A stretch of DNA of 64,000 bases from Rahnella bruchi (GCF_003614975.1 NZ_QZWI01000001.1:496001-560000); one strand, 5' to 3'. Positions 26,111 to 36,196 are shown, counted from the first letter of the stretch. Numbers and translations: made by a program. Notes: generated from the sequence alone by a model not told the origin.

Positions 26111-26821
26111 ATGTTAAGTGTAAAATCCGTTAATCAGTACTATGGGCAAAAACATATTCTGTGGGACATCAATCTCGAACTGTACCGCGGGCAGTGCACC
26201 TGCCTGATTGGGCGAAATGGCGTGGGCAAAACGACGCTGGTCAATTGCATCATGGGCCATCTCCCGGTGAAAAGCGGTGCTATTTCCTGGCAGTCGCGCG
26301 ATGAAGAACCGCAAAGTCTGCTGAATTTGCCGGTAGAAAGCCGCGCACAAATCGGTATCGGCTATGTGCCACAGGGGCGGCAGATTTTTTCGCAAATGAG
26401 TGTCGATGAAAATCTGCAAATCGCCATGATGGCGAGCCGCAATAAGACACGCCGAGTACCGGAAGAAGTCTATGACCTGTTTCCGACATTAAAGGAGATG
26501 GGTGCGCATAAGGCGGGAGAGCTCGATGAAAGCCAGCAGCAACAGCTGGCGATCAGCCGTGCGCTGGTTCAGGAACCGGAGTTACTGATACTCGATGAAC
26601 CGACCGAGCACACCAGCGCGTCAATGGCGGCAAATATGGGCAATATTATTCACCGCCTGAATCGTGACCTCGGACTGACACTGTTGCTGGTCGGCCATAA
26701 ACTGCCGTTTATCCGCAGCGTGGCCGACCGGTTTTGTCTGGTCGATGGCGGCCGCAACGTTGCGCAGGGAACGCTGGCCCAGCTCGATGAGACGTTAGTC
26801 AAAAATTATCTGACAGTCTGA
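26111..26821 (+). CDS. Orphan UrtE-like ABC ATPase with altered signature motif
   Basis: 236-aa ATP-binding protein most like UrtE, the urea/short-amide transporter subunit of the branched-chain amino-acid family (NQYYGQKHIL start, RRVPEEVYDLFPTLKEM, ILDEPTE). Walker A GRNGVGKTT (34-42), Q-loop VPQGRQIF (around Gln88) and Walker B LLILDEP (158-164) are intact, and a histidine occurs at the switch position (LLVGHK, His196). The signature that should read LSGGQ is LDESQ (138-142), and the D-loop area is changed to TEHTSAS. ATP hydrolysis as a normal dimer is doubtful. No urtA-D, urease or permease gene is in the window. The start at MLSVKSV has GGAGG 8 bases upstream. It ends 4 bp before the convergent bioD stop. 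Confidence 0.8.
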   Translation: MLSVKSVNQYYGQKHILWDINLELYRGQCTCLIGRNGVGKTTLVNCIMGHLPVKSGAISWQSRDEEPQSLLNLPVESRAQIGIGYVPQGRQIFSQMSVDENLQIAMMASRNKTRRVPEEVYDLFPTLKEMGAHKAGELDESQQQQLAISRALVQEPELLILDEPTEHTSASMAANMGNIIHRLNRDLGLTLLLVGHKLPFIRSVADRFCLVDGGRNVAQGTLAQLDETLVKNYLTV

Positions 26822-26825
26822 CGGC

Positions 26826-27503
26826 TTACTGACTGAGGCGATCCAGGTCCAGATATTGCCCCAGATCAACGTCAAGATCGACGCTCAGGTACGGGATCTC
26901 GCCCAGCAGCGGCGCAGGCAGCATACGCGTGAGCGTATCCATATATGCCTGATGATGCGTCCCCGTTTCCTGCACGTCGTTGGCTATCCAGCCCGCCAGA
27001 TGCAACCCGCTTTGTGCGACGGCCTGCGCCGTCAGCACGGCGTGGTTAATGCAGCCAAGGCGCATCCCCACCACTAAAACGACCGGCAACTGCTCGGCGA
27101 TAACCCAGTCAGCAAAGGTATAATCCGCGGTCAGCGGCGTATACCAGCCGCCCGCGCCTTCCACCACCACCCAGTCAGCCAGTGGTTCCAGATGACGTAA
27201 CCCAGCGGATAACACCTGCGGGTTAATCGGACGTTTTTCCAGTTCACTGACGATATGAGGCGACGTCGGTTCGATAAATGTGCACGGATTCACTTCTTCA
27301 TAACGCAATCCGACTGTGCTGTAAGCCTGTAACGCCAGAGCGTCACTGTTACGCGGCCCTTCGCCTGTCATTTCACTGCCTGATGCCACCGGTTTATATC
27401 CGGCTGTGTTATGTCCGGCGCGTGCGGCTGCCTGCAAAAATGCGGTGGTGGCGACGGTTTTTCCGACTTCGGTATCCGTGCCGGTAATAAAGTATTTTTT
27501 CAT
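26826..27503 (-). CDS. bioD: Dethiobiotin synthetase
   Basis: 225-aa enzyme closing the ureido ring of dethiobiotin from diaminopelargonate, CO2 and ATP. The P-loop GTDTEVGKT is at residues 8-16 (FITGTDTEVGKT), with YKPVASG and VVVEGAGGWYTPL as the conserved substrate and Mg-ATP loops. Length matches the E. coli enzyme. Separated from bioC by about 200 bp containing a REPIN-like doublet. Still co-oriented with bioBFC, so it may be read through from the bioB promoter. Confidence 0.96.
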   Translation of the reverse strand: MKKYFITGTDTEVGKTVATTAFLQAAARAGHNTAGYKPVASGSEMTGEGPRNSDALALQAYSTVGLRYEEVNPCTFIEPTSPHIVSELEKRPINPQVLSAGLRHLEPLADWVVVEGAGGWYTPLTADYTFADWVIAEQLPVVLVVGMRLGCINHAVLTAQAVAQSGLHLAGWIANDVQETGTHHQAYMDTLTRMLPAPLLGEIPYLSVDLDVDLGQYLDLDRLSQ

Positions 27504-27535
27504 GATTTATTTTAATAAAAGCCTGGTGTTGGTTA

Positions 27536-27670
27536 GCTCCCTCCCCGCACTGAAACCTGTGCTTTTACTCCTCCCCCTGCGAAGGGGGAGGCCGGGAGGG
27601 GTTTTAAAGACGACGACAGCGTTGCCATTAATACCCCACCGCAACCCTCCCCTTCGCAGGGGAGGGAGCT
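27536..27670. repeat. REPIN-like palindrome doublet between bioC and bioD
   Basis: It starts with a partial unit (GCTCCCTCCCCGCAC, from 27536). The hairpin CTCCTCCCCCTGCGAAGGGG follows, with the tail GAGGCCGGGAGGGGTTTTAAAG. About 35 variable bases later comes TACCCCACCGCAACCC with a CCTCCCC-TTCGCA-GGGGAGG hairpin ending at 27670. Order and flanks match the copy at 16973-17103. Confidence 0.85.
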
Positions 27671-27700
27671 GAATGGCCTGTTTCAACCGGAGGAGCTTTA

Positions 27701-28492
27701 TTAACGTGGGATCAGTTCTTCGACTTGCAAAATACCGTAGACCAGTCGGTAGTTGAGCGGCAGGATGCCGTCGCGGCGGACGTAGTGTTTTTCCAGCAAT
27801 TGCAGACGTTCCCTGCCGCCCAGACCGCCGAGGCGGCCATTTTTGATGTGCGTCGCGCCGATGCCTTTCAGCGAGCGCATCAGTGACATCACATCGGGGA
27901 ATTCAGCCACGTGGTCACTGAAGGTTACTTCGTGGCGATAGGGCGCACAGGCTTCAGCGATTTTGTCCGGCGTCAGAAACTGGTTCACATGACGGCGGCC
28001 ATCGACTTTCATCCAGGCCGCAGCCAGTTCATTTAGCGAACCTTCTGCCAGCGTGGAAAACAGCACCAGCCCGCCGTTGCGGGTGACGCGGTGCATCTCT
28101 TCCAGCGCACGCGGCAAGGCGTTACACCACTGCACCGCCAGATTGCTGAAACAAATGTCGACAGAATTGTCGGCAAACGGCAAACGTTCGATATCGCCCG
28201 GCACATATTCGTCGGCGGAATCCAGCTCGCGGGCACGATCTAACATGCCTTCGGACAGATCCAACGCGATGACTTTTTTGCCCTGCGCTTTCCAGTAACG
28301 GCTGAAATAACCGGTGCCGCAGCCTGCATCGACAACCAGATTGCCCGCATCGTTAAGATACGGTGCCGCGAGCGCCAGTAATTCCTCGCCCACATCACGC
28401 TGCAATTGTGCGGCGTTTTCATAACTGATGGCGGCGCGACTGAAGGCGTCGGCCACCGCTTGTTTGTTCACTAATTCAGTGACTGCACCCAT
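27701..28492 (-). CDS. bioC: Malonyl-ACP O-methyltransferase
   Basis: 263-aa SAM-dependent methyltransferase that methylates malonyl-ACP to disguise it as a fatty-acid primer at the start of pimelate synthesis. The SAM-binding motif [15 protein letters not shown] (about 54-68) and acidic ALDLSEGML are clear, followed by FSNLAVQWC. The start ATG ([14 protein letters not shown]) lies inside the end of bioF, a 17-bp overlap; the longer frame (to 28531) would overlap bioF more and is not needed. Third gene of bioBFC, followed by a REPIN-like element and bioD. Confidence 0.95.
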   Translation of the reverse strand: MGAVTELVNKQAVADAFSRAAISYENAAQLQRDVGEELLALAAPYLNDAGNLVVDAGCGTGYFSRYWKAQGKKVIALDLSEGMLDRARELDSADEYVPGDIERLPFADNSVDICFSNLAVQWCNALPRALEEMHRVTRNGGLVLFSTLAEGSLNELAAAWMKVDGRRHVNQFLTPDKIAEACAPYRHEVTFSDHVAEFPDVMSLMRSLKGIGATHIKNGRLGGLGGRERLQLLEKHYVRRDGILPLNYRLVYGILQVEELIPR

Positions 28493-29627
28493 GAAGGGAC
28501 TCCAGCAAAAAATCGATATCTTCCGGCTCATGCGCCGCCGTCAGGGTCAGGCGCAGACGCGCACTGCCTGGCGGCACCGTCGGTGGACGGATGGCGCTGA
28601 CCCACAACCCGCGTTCGCGCAACGCCGAAGCCAGATCCAGCGCAGGCTGGTTTTCACCCACAATAACGGGCTGGATCGCGGTCTGCGAACCGGTCAGCTG
28701 ATAGGGCAAACCGGTCGCACCTGCACGAAAACGGGCAATATTAGCCGACAGTTTACCACGCAGGCCGTCATCTTGCCGGACTCGTGTCAGCGAGGCTTGC
28801 AAAGCACATACCTGTGCAGCGGGCATCGCCGTGCTGTAAATCAGATGGCGGGCAAACTGCAACAGGTAACCGGCGGTCGCATCATCACATAGCACTGCCG
28901 CACCGCTGCAACCGAACGCTTTTCCGAATGTGACCACCAGCAGCTCCGGTCTGATGCCCTGCTGCCAGCAACTTCCGCGCCCTTCTTCACCCATAACGCC
29001 CACACCGTGCGCGTCATCGACCATCAGCCAGCTGTCGTGGGCTTTGGACAGGTTATGCAGATCAGCCAGTGGCGCAGCGTCACCGTCCATGCTGAACACG
29101 CCTTCCGTGATCACCAGCGTTTCACCACTGACCGGTTTTTCAAGCAAACGTTGCAGGGAATCCGGCTGATTGTGGTGAAAACGCCGCAGCTGCGAAGGCG
29201 CATGGGCGGCGGCTTCCAGCAACGACGCGTGGCTGAGTTTATCCGCCAGCACGCGATCATCACTTTGCATCAGTGCCGCAAGAATCGCCTGATTGGCTGC
29301 AAAACCGGAAATAAACAACAAAGCACGCGGATATCCCTGCCACTGCGCCAGCTGTTGCTCAAACTCAGCGTGCGCCTCGCTGTAACCGGTAACGTGCCCG
29401 GAACCGCCGCTGCCGACGCCGTATTTTGACGCGCCCTGCTGCCACGCGGCGATCACATCAGCGTCCTGACTCAGGCCAAGATAATCGTTACCGGAAAAAT
29501 TCAGATAACGTCGTCCGTCCTGCGTCAGAAAACGTGCGCTGCCACCACGGTTAGGCTGGCGCACTCTAAAAGCCGCCGCCTTTTTACGTGCCGCGACCGC
29601 ATCGTTAATCCGCGTATGCCAGCTCAC
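28476..29627 (-). CDS. bioF: 8-amino-7-oxononanoate synthase
   Basis: 383-aa PLP enzyme joining pimeloyl-ACP and L-alanine with loss of CO2. The PLP lysine is Lys236 in [19 protein letters not shown] (203-211) holds the PLP-stacking and pyridine-contact residues; [11 protein letters not shown] (72-82) forms the phosphate-binding region. Starts 3 bp after the bioB stop and overlaps bioC by 17 bp, so the three genes are one transcript. Confidence 0.97.
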   Translation of the reverse strand: MSWHTRINDAVAARKKAAAFRVRQPNRGGSARFLTQDGRRYLNFSGNDYLGLSQDADVIAAWQQGASKYGVGSGGSGHVTGYSEAHAEFEQQLAQWQGYPRALLFISGFAANQAILAALMQSDDRVLADKLSHASLLEAAAHAPSQLRRFHHNQPDSLQRLLEKPVSGETLVITEGVFSMDGDAAPLADLHNLSKAHDSWLMVDDAHGVGVMGEEGRGSCWQQGIRPELLVVTFGKAFGCSGAAVLCDDATAGYLLQFARHLIYSTAMPAAQVCALQASLTRVRQDDGLRGKLSANIARFRAGATGLPYQLTGSQTAIQPVIVGENQPALDLASALRERGLWVSAIRPPTVPPGSARLRLTLTAAHEPEDIDFLLESLHGCSH

Positions 29628-29630
29628 CGG

Positions 29631-30668
29631 TTATACCGCCGCGTTATAGAACTGTTCGGTATCGGCATGAACCAGCTGTTCGGCCAGTGCGGCCTGCTGC
29701 TGGTTATCGCCCATTTCTGTTTCGAATGACTGCGGATTCAGCCCCAGTTTGCCGAACAGAATCAGATCCTTATCTTCCGCCGGGTTTGGCGTGGTCAGCA
29801 GTTTGCAACCGTAGAAGATGGAGTTGGCACCGGCCATAAAACACATCGCCTGCGTCTGCTCGCTCATCTGCTCACGGCCTGCGGAAAGGCGCACGTAAGA
29901 TTGCGGCATCATGATGCGCGCCACGGCGATGGTACGAATGAAATCGAACGGATCCACATCGTCGTTATCGGCCAGCGGCGTGCCTTTAACCTTCACCAGC
30001 ATGTTGATTGGCACGCTTTCCGGTGGCACCGGCAAATTCGCCAGCTGCATCAGCAGACCGGCGCGATCTTTCACGGTTTCGCCCAGACCGACAATGCCGC
30101 CGGAACAGACTTTAATGCCCGCACCGCGCACTTCCGCCAGAGTATCCAGACGTTCCTGATAGCTGCGGGTGGTGATAATACTGCCGTAAAATTCCGGTGA
30201 GGTATCGAGGTTATGGTTGTAGAAATCCAGTCCGGCGTGCGCCAGACGCTGCGCCTGAGTCGTGTTCAGCGTACCGAGCGTCATACAGGTTTCCATACCC
30301 ATTTCCTTCACGCCCTGCACCATTTGTTCCAGGTAGGGCATGTCGCGGTCATGCGGGTTTTTCCACGCAGCGCCCATGCAGAAACGGGTCGAACCGGCGG
30401 CTTTTGCCTGACGTGCAGATTCCAGCACCTGTTCAACCTGCATCAGACGCTCAGATTCCAGCCCGGTTTTGTAACGGGAGCTCTGCGGACAGTATTTACA
30501 GTCTTCCGGGCAGGCACCGGTTTTAATCGACAGCAAGGTGCTGACCTGCACCTGACGCGGATCGAAATGCTGACGGTGAATTTGCTGAGCTTCAAACATC
30601 AGCTCCAGGAATGGCTTATCGAACAACGCCTGAGTTTTTTCCAGCGTCCAGTGGGTGCGGGTAGTCAT
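29631..30668 (-). CDS. bioB: Biotin synthase
   Basis: 345-aa radical-SAM enzyme that inserts sulfur into dethiobiotin. The 4Fe-4S cysteines are Cys53, Cys57 and Cys60 (CPEDCKYC); the 2Fe-2S sulfur-donor cluster ligands lie in FCMGAAW, ETCMTLG and VCSGGIVG, with an arginine in SAGREQM. It is first gene of bioBFC, divergent from bioA with the BirA operator between them. AAAGGAGT precedes the ATG. Confidence 0.97.
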   Translation of the reverse strand: MTTRTHWTLEKTQALFDKPFLELMFEAQQIHRQHFDPRQVQVSTLLSIKTGACPEDCKYCPQSSRYKTGLESERLMQVEQVLESARQAKAAGSTRFCMGAAWKNPHDRDMPYLEQMVQGVKEMGMETCMTLGTLNTTQAQRLAHAGLDFYNHNLDTSPEFYGSIITTRSYQERLDTLAEVRGAGIKVCSGGIVGLGETVKDRAGLLMQLANLPVPPESVPINMLVKVKGTPLADNDDVDPFDFIRTIAVARIMMPQSYVRLSAGREQMSEQTQAMCFMAGANSIFYGCKLLTTPNPAEDKDLILFGKLGLNPQSFETEMGDNQQQAALAEQLVHADTEQFYNAAV

Positions 30669-30712
30669 TGCGACTCCTTTAAAAAGTGTTCAGTTATATT
30701 TTTTCATAGTCC

Positions 30713-30742
30713 GTAAACCATTTTTGATTTGTTTTGGTTTAC
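30713..30742. promoter_or_regulatory. bioO: BirA operator between bioA and bioB
   Basis: Perfect palindrome GTAAACC - 16 bp - GGTTTAC in the 128-bp divergent promoter. It matches half-sites and spacing of the enterobacterial BirA operator. Binding of biotinyl-5'-AMP-loaded BirA would repress both divergent bio units. Confidence 0.92.
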
Positions 30743-30796
30743 CGTCAACGTTAAAATTGTTTTTTAGTTTACGACTCACCACCCGCAGGACTCTTT

Positions 30797-32074
30797 ATGA
30801 CACCCGCCGATATTGAATTCGACCAGCGCCACATCTGGCATCCGTACACGTCCATGACCAAACCGCTGCCGGCGTATGCGGTGGAATCCGCGTCCGGCGT
30901 GATGTTGCAACTGGCAGATGGCCGCCAGCTGGTGGATGGTATGTCGTCCTGGTGGGCGGCGATCCACGGTTACAATCACCCGCAACTGAATCAGGCAGCA
31001 GTCGAACAAATCGGAAAAATGTCACACGTAATGTTTGGCGGGATCACGCATCCTTCGGCGGTTGCTCTCTCACGTCGTCTGGTGGAGATGACGCCTGCCG
31101 GGCTGGAATGCGTGTTTCTGGCGGATTCGGGTTCGGTTGCGGTAGAAGTAGCGCTGAAAATGGCGATGCAATACTGGCAGGCGCACGGCGAAAAACGTCA
31201 GACCTTACTGACGCTGCGCAACGGCTATCATGGCGATACGTTTGGCGCGATGTCCGTCTGTGACCCGCAAAATTCGATGCACAGTTTGTATCAGGGCTAT
31301 CTGCCGCAGCATCTGTTTGCTGATGCGCCGCAAAGCCGTTTTGACGGGGAATGGGATGAGGCGGACATCGCGCCGTTCGCCAAAATGCTCGACGAGAATC
31401 ACAGCAAAATCGCGGCGGTCATTCTGGAGCCGGTGGTTCAGGGCGCGGGCGGTATGCGGATTTACCATCCGCTGTACCTCAGACGCGTGCGCAATTTATG
31501 CGATCAGTACGGCGTATTGCTGATTGCCGATGAAATCGCCACCGGTTTTGGTCGCACCGGTAAACTGTTTGCCTGCGATCATGCGAAAATTTCGCCGGAT
31601 ATTCTTTGTCTCGGCAAGGCGCTGACCGGCGGTTATATGACGCTTTCTGCCACCTTAACCACGCGCCACGTCGCTGAAGTGATCAGTAATGGCGAGGCCG
31701 GATGTTTCATGCACGGCCCGACATTTATGGGCAATCCGCTGGCCTGCGCTGTCGCCAATGCCAGCCTGCGGCTGTTAGCTGAAAATCGCTGGCAGGCACA
31801 GGTGATGGGTATCGAGAAACAACTGAAAACCGAATTGCAGCCGCTGGCTGAACATCCGGCCGTTGCCGATGTGCGGGTGCTGGGCGCAATTGGAGTAGTG
31901 GAAATGCGCCAGCCGGTCGACATGGCGCAGTTGCAGAAGCATTTCGTCGGGCAAGGCGTGTGGATCCGCCCGTTCGGTAAACTGATTTACCTGATGCCGC
32001 CGTATATCATTTCGGCTCAAGAACTGAGCAGACTGACCGGCGCAATCGCCAACGCGCTGGCTGCGCTGTACTGA
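30797..32074 (+). CDS. bioA: Adenosylmethionine-8-amino-7-oxononanoate aminotransferase
   Basis: 425-aa class-III PLP aminotransferase that makes 7,8-diaminopelargonate using SAM as amino donor. Seen are HIWHPYTSM (substrate loop), [23 protein letters not shown], the PLP-contact aspartate in [15 protein letters not shown] (Asp245) and the PLP lysine in CLGKALTGG (Lys274). Divergent from bioB, under the BirA operator. The stop directly abuts the stop of the convergent LysR gene with no room for a terminator. Confidence 0.97.
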   Translation: MTPADIEFDQRHIWHPYTSMTKPLPAYAVESASGVMLQLADGRQLVDGMSSWWAAIHGYNHPQLNQAAVEQIGKMSHVMFGGITHPSAVALSRRLVEMTPAGLECVFLADSGSVAVEVALKMAMQYWQAHGEKRQTLLTLRNGYHGDTFGAMSVCDPQNSMHSLYQGYLPQHLFADAPQSRFDGEWDEADIAPFAKMLDENHSKIAAVILEPVVQGAGGMRIYHPLYLRRVRNLCDQYGVLLIADEIATGFGRTGKLFACDHAKISPDILCLGKALTGGYMTLSATLTTRHVAEVISNGEAGCFMHGPTFMGNPLACAVANASLRLLAENRWQAQVMGIEKQLKTELQPLAEHPAVADVRVLGAIGVVEMRQPVDMAQLQKHFVGQGVWIRPFGKLIYLMPPYIISAQELSRLTGAIANALAALY

Positions 32075-33028
32075 TCAGTTTGCACTGACTAACCGGTGCG
32101 ACGTCGATAACAGCGCGCTCAGTTTTTCCCGGCTGAGCCGCGCTTCTTCATTGAGAAAATCAATCGCCACTTTCAGCGCGGGCGTAGGGTTTTCCGGATA
32201 CAGCAACGTATAAGACGCACCGCTCGCCACGCACAGCGGGAACGGTGCGACAATCCGCCCCGCCTGTAAATCGTCCTCAATTAACGTCAGGTCCCCCATC
32301 GCCACGCCATAGCCCTGTAACGCCGAATTAATGGCCAGATCCAGCGTGTCAAAATGCTGGGATTTGGCGGAAGGCAACCCCTGAACGCCCTCTTCCCGCA
32401 GCCATAACAGCCAGTCGCGACGATCCCGCGTCGGGTGCAATAGCGTTTTATCCTCAAGATCTGCCACTTTCGTTTGCCCTTTATGACGCGGCAAAAAATC
32501 CGGCACACAGACCGGCGTCAGCACTTCATCAAACAGATGATGCGCGCGGCGCGGCGATTCCGGCGGACGACCAAACACCACGGCAGCATCAAAATGCTCG
32601 CTACTGAAATCCACCCCATGCGCGATAGAGGCCGTCAGCTCAATCTGCATATCAGGCCGGTCGTTTTGCAGCTGAATAACCCGTGGTAACAGCCAGCGCA
32701 TCGAACAGGTGGGGCATTTAATGCGCAACGTATCAGGATGAGAACCGACGCGTTTAAGGGCTTCGCCCATCAGCGTCAGCGCCTGCTGTACCGGCGGCAA
32801 GAGCTGCGCCCCGCGCGGTGTCAGCGTCAGCCCGCGGGCCTGGCGTAAAAATAACGGATAACCCAGCGTGGCTTCCAGTCCGGTTATCTGACGGCTTACC
32901 GCGCCCTGCGTGATATGCAGCAACGACGCGGCGTGGGTCAGATTCAGCGTCTGCGCGACCACGGCAAAGGTTTTCAGCACGTTGAGTGAGGGTAAATTCA
33001 GGTACGGCAGTTCAGGCGAAAAACTCAC
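32075..33028 (-). CDS. LysR-type transcriptional regulator
   Basis: 317-aa regulator. The N-terminal winged helix (about residues 13-72: LNVLKTFAVVAQTLNLTHAA, then LHITQGAVSRQI) is followed by a linker helix and a periplasmic-binding-like effector domain. It resembles the GcvA/amino-acid-related subgroup by its PSLNVLKTF start. Divergent from an aminotransferase and binding-protein gene pair, 155 bp between starts, so it probably controls that pair and senses an amino acid or oxo acid. Convergent and abutting with bioA. No clear T-N11-A operator was assigned. Confidence 0.88.
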   Translation of the reverse strand: MSFSPELPYLNLPSLNVLKTFAVVAQTLNLTHAASLLHITQGAVSRQITGLEATLGYPLFLRQARGLTLTPRGAQLLPPVQQALTLMGEALKRVGSHPDTLRIKCPTCSMRWLLPRVIQLQNDRPDMQIELTASIAHGVDFSSEHFDAAVVFGRPPESPRRAHHLFDEVLTPVCVPDFLPRHKGQTKVADLEDKTLLHPTRDRRDWLLWLREEGVQGLPSAKSQHFDTLDLAINSALQGYGVAMGDLTLIEDDLQAGRIVAPFPLCVASGASYTLLYPENPTPALKVAIDFLNEEARLSREKLSALLSTSHRLVSAN

Positions 33029-33183
33029 AGTTACCTCGTTAGAAACGTCATAAAGCCATGACTTCAGATCATAACGAGTATGACAAACTTTCCATTGTCG
33101 GCACAGGGGAACTGTTGCTTAATCATTCAACACCCTTTTATACCTTCTCATGGCCGCCCGGCCTGTTTTATTGGGGAAATGCT

Positions 33184-34338
33184 ATGAAGAGCGCCATGTC
33201 GCCGCAGTCTAAATTACCGGACGTCGGCACCACTATTTTTACCGTTATCGGCCAGCTCAGTGCCGAGCATAATGCCCTGAATTTATCGCAAGGCGCGCCG
33301 AACTTTTCCTGTCAGCCCGCGCTGATTGAAAGCGTCGCCAAAGCCATGCGCGAAGGTCATAACCAGTATGCGCCGATGAGCGGCGTGGCAGCATTACGTC
33401 ATGCGCTCTCTGCCAAAGTCGACGCGCTTTACGGCTGCAAATATGACGCTGACAGCGAAGTGACTGTGGTTGCCAGCGCCAGCGAAGGCCTGTATTCCGC
33501 TATCAGCGCACTGGTGCATCCGGGCGATGAGGTGATCTATTTCGAACCGTCGTTTGACAGCTACGCACCGATTGTCCGTTTGCAGGGCGCGAAACCGGTC
33601 GCCATCGGCCTGTCGATGGACGATTTCAGCATCGACTGGGATCAGGTAGCGAGTGCGATCAACAGCCGCACCCGGATGATCATCATTAACAGCCCGCACA
33701 ATCCGACCGGCGCGATTTTCACTGATTTCGATATCGAACGTCTGACCGCGCTGACCAAAGACACCGACATCGTGATTTTGTCCGATGAGGTGTATGAACA
33801 TGTGGTGTTCGACGGCGAGCGCCATGAAAGCATGGCCTGCCATCCGCAACTGGCCGAACGCAGTGTGATTGTGTCGTCATTCGGCAAAACTTATCACGTC
33901 ACCGGCTGGCGCGTGGGCTATTGCCTGGCACCGGCGGAACTGATGAATGAAATCCGTAAAGTGCATCAGTTTATGATGTTCTCCGCCGATACGCCGATGC
34001 AGGTAGCTTTCGCCGAAGCACTGGCAGATCCGCAAAGTTATTTAGGTCTGGCAGATTTTTATCAGCAAAAGCGCGACCTGCTGGCCGAAGCGCTCAGCGA
34101 ATCCCGCTTTGAATTACTGCCAAGTCGTGGCAGCTTCTTTATGCTGGCGCGTTTTAGTCATTTCAGCCCGCTGAGCGACGACGAATTTGTGCTGAGCCTG
34201 ATCCGCGATCATCAGATTGCCACCATCCCGCTGTCGGCTTTTTATAGCAATAACAAACCTACCGGGCTTATCCGCCTGAGTTTCGCCAAAGACAACGACA
34301 CGCTGTACGAGGGCGCACGCCGCCTGTGTCGCGTCTGA
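33184..34338 (+). CDS. PLP aminotransferase, YbdL (methionine transaminase) type
   Basis: 384-aa class-I aminotransferase. The PLP lysine is Lys235 in SSFGKTYHVTGW; NSPHNPTG (169-176) and SDEVYEH (200-206) are the cofactor-binding motifs. It is close in length and motif wording to E. coli YbdL (386 aa; QSKLP-GTTIFT, NQYAPMSGV, FGKTYH-TGW, KVHQ), a methionine-glutamine transaminase, though overall similarity looks only moderate, so substrate may differ. The frame extends 42 codons upstream, but the ATG at 33184 with GGGGA upstream fits the family start. First of a likely two-gene unit with a binding protein 40 bp downstream, opposite a LysR regulator. Confidence 0.85.
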   Translation: MKSAMSPQSKLPDVGTTIFTVIGQLSAEHNALNLSQGAPNFSCQPALIESVAKAMREGHNQYAPMSGVAALRHALSAKVDALYGCKYDADSEVTVVASASEGLYSAISALVHPGDEVIYFEPSFDSYAPIVRLQGAKPVAIGLSMDDFSIDWDQVASAINSRTRMIIINSPHNPTGAIFTDFDIERLTALTKDTDIVILSDEVYEHVVFDGERHESMACHPQLAERSVIVSSFGKTYHVTGWRVGYCLAPAELMNEIRKVHQFMMFSADTPMQVAFAEALADPQSYLGLADFYQQKRDLLAEALSESRFELLPSRGSFFMLARFSHFSPLSDDEFVLSLIRDHQIATIPLSAFYSNNKPTGLIRLSFAKDNDTLYEGARRLCRV

Positions 34339-34378
34339 GCCTTGCATTTATCTTCATCACGCTGGGGAATTGTGAATA

Positions 34379-35158
34379 ATGAAAAAGTTGAAAATCGCAT
34401 TGCTGTTAGGTTGTGCCGTGGCTTCTTTCTCCGCACTGGCGGACGGTTCCACGCTCAAATTCGGTCTGGAAGCGCAATATCCACCGTTTGAATCCAAGAG
34501 TGCGACCGGTGAGTTACAAGGTTTTGATATCGATTTGGGCAACGCGGTATGTGCCGCCGCCAGCGTGAAATGCGAATGGTTTGATACCTCATTCGACGGT
34601 CTGATTGCGGGCCTTCAGGCACGTAAATTTGATGCGATCAACTCCGCAATGAACGTGACGGAAAAGCGTCGTCAGGCGATTGATTTTACTAACGTGATTT
34701 ACCGCGTGCCTTCCAAACTGATCGCGAAGAAAGATTCCGGCCTGTTGCCAACCGTTGATTCGCTTAAAGGCAAACACATCGGCGTGTTGCAGGGCTCGAT
34801 TCAGGAAAGTTACGCACAGGCGCACTGGGCACCGAAAGGCGTGGATATCGTCTCTTATCAGGATCAGAACCAGGTTTATCTCGATCTGTCTTCCGGTCGC
34901 CTCGACGGCACATTAGTGCTGGCGCCAGCGGGTCAGAGCGGTTTCCTGTCACGTCCGGACGGTAAAGATTACGGCTTTGTCGGCGACGCCGTGCGCGATG
35001 ACAAAATTCTCGGCAGCGGCATTGCGTTCGGCCTGCGTAAAGGTGATGCCCAGCTGAAAGAAAAACTGGATGCCGCCATCGTGAAAGTGCAAAAAGAGGG
35101 CATCGTGAAAGAGCTTTCGAAGAAATATTTTGGCGATATTGATGTGAGCGTGAAGTAA
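34379..35158 (+). CDS. Periplasmic amino-acid-binding protein (ArgT/HisJ class), no permease nearby
   Basis: 259-aa solute-binding protein. Signal peptide MKKLKIALLLGCAVASFSALA, then the polar amino-acid pattern LKFGLEAQYPPFESK, the signature GFDIDLGNAVCAA, and FDGLIAGLQARKFDAI; the conserved arginine for the ligand carboxylate lies in TEKRRQAIDF. Cys-Cys pair near residues 58 and 65 (VCAAASVKCEWF) is as in HisJ/ArgT. Ligand likely a basic or polar amino acid. No ABC permease or ATPase follows, so it must share a distant permease. 40 bp after the aminotransferase. Confidence 0.88.
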   Translation: MKKLKIALLLGCAVASFSALADGSTLKFGLEAQYPPFESKSATGELQGFDIDLGNAVCAAASVKCEWFDTSFDGLIAGLQARKFDAINSAMNVTEKRRQAIDFTNVIYRVPSKLIAKKDSGLLPTVDSLKGKHIGVLQGSIQESYAQAHWAPKGVDIVSYQDQNQVYLDLSSGRLDGTLVLAPAGQSGFLSRPDGKDYGFVGDAVRDDKILGSGIAFGLRKGDAQLKEKLDAAIVKVQKEGIVKELSKKYFGDIDVSVK

Positions 35159-35183
35159 AGACGCACGGGCCAGATTAGGTTTG

Positions 35184-35205
35184 CCCTCCCCTGGGAAGGG
35201 GAGGG
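35184..35205. repeat. GC-rich palindrome between binding-protein gene and aphA
   Basis: CCCTCCCC / GGGGAGGG arms around TGGGAA, between two convergent genes. Variant of the dispersed REP-like core. Confidence 0.75.
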
Positions 35206-35211
35206 TGCAGC

Positions 35212-35925
35212 TTAAAACTCCGAATTCACAATCACTTCTTCGCCAAACACACCGGCTTGCGGCAACGGTTTATAGCTGGAGTTTGAGGCGCGCAGTACGC
35301 GGATCCCCCTCGCACTCACGGCCTGAGCGGCAGTAATATCGTTGTCAGAATCGCCGTAAAACACTTTGATTTGCTTGTCTTTCAGCCACTGAACTTTAGT
35401 GTTCTGCCCGGCTTTGTCACCGGCAAAAATCACCGGATTCACTTTGTCCTGCGGGATCTGGAAATCATTCTGCAGGGTTTTAGTCACAGTTTCCGTTTTG
35501 GTTTCGCTGCGACCGGTCACGAAGTAAATGCTGTCACCGCGTTTGAGGTGCATGGCAATCAGGCTCTTCGCCACGTCTTTCGGCATACTGAAATCATCCC
35601 AGCCATTGTTCATCTTCTCCCAGAATTGCGGGTTCTTCAGGTAATCCTGTTTGCCGGGTGAAAACTCTACCTGGCCGCGATAAAAGCCCGGTGAGGAGAA
35701 CAATACGGTGTCATCAATATCAAACCCCACTGCCATTGGCGGGCGGCCATTAAGGCTGTTTTCAATCTGAGCGACAGACACCCAATGAACCGGCGATTGC
35801 TGCGCGAGTTGCGCGACATTCACCCCCGGATACAGCGGTGCAGGATTGGCGTCTTTCGCGACAGCCGTGTGATTCAGGCTGAGCAGCAGGAAAATGGCAC
35901 TGAGTGCCAGAGGAGTTTTACGCAT
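35212..35925 (-). CDS. aphA: Class B acid phosphatase
   Basis: 237-aa secreted non-specific phosphatase and phosphotransferase, the same length as E. coli AphA. Signal peptide up to AVA (about residue 23). HAD/DDDD motif I is FDIDDTVLF (catalytic Asp69, Asp71), followed by [12 protein letters not shown] (motif II area) and [12 protein letters not shown] (metal-binding). Start set at MRKTPLAL (35925) with AAGGGA upstream; the longer frame adds a non-signal-like stretch. It dephosphorylates nucleotides in the periplasm so nucleosides can be taken up. Single gene. Confidence 0.95.
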   Translation of the reverse strand: MRKTPLALSAIFLLLSLNHTAVAKDANPAPLYPGVNVAQLAQQSPVHWVSVAQIENSLNGRPPMAVGFDIDDTVLFSSPGFYRGQVEFSPGKQDYLKNPQFWEKMNNGWDDFSMPKDVAKSLIAMHLKRGDSIYFVTGRSETKTETVTKTLQNDFQIPQDKVNPVIFAGDKAGQNTKVQWLKDKQIKVFYGDSDNDITAAQAVSARGIRVLRASNSSYKPLPQAGVFGEEVIVNSEF

Positions 35926-36196
35926 TTGGATCCCTTTTTTATGCTTATTAATCTTGCAGATAAAGTGGAGCAACTGGTCAAAAATCTTTACGACCATACC
36001 TGCGCAACTCACAGATTTAAAGGAATTTTCCGGCGGATGTCATAGGAAAAGATGATGGTCACATTTCGGGGTAAAACCCTCCGAATTATTCAAACATGGC
36101 ATAAAGCGCTTGGTTCGAAAACCGTTTCGCGTCCTATACTTATTCCCTATTACGTTAGCTTTTAACTTTCTTATAAGAAAACGAAAAGGAATGACT

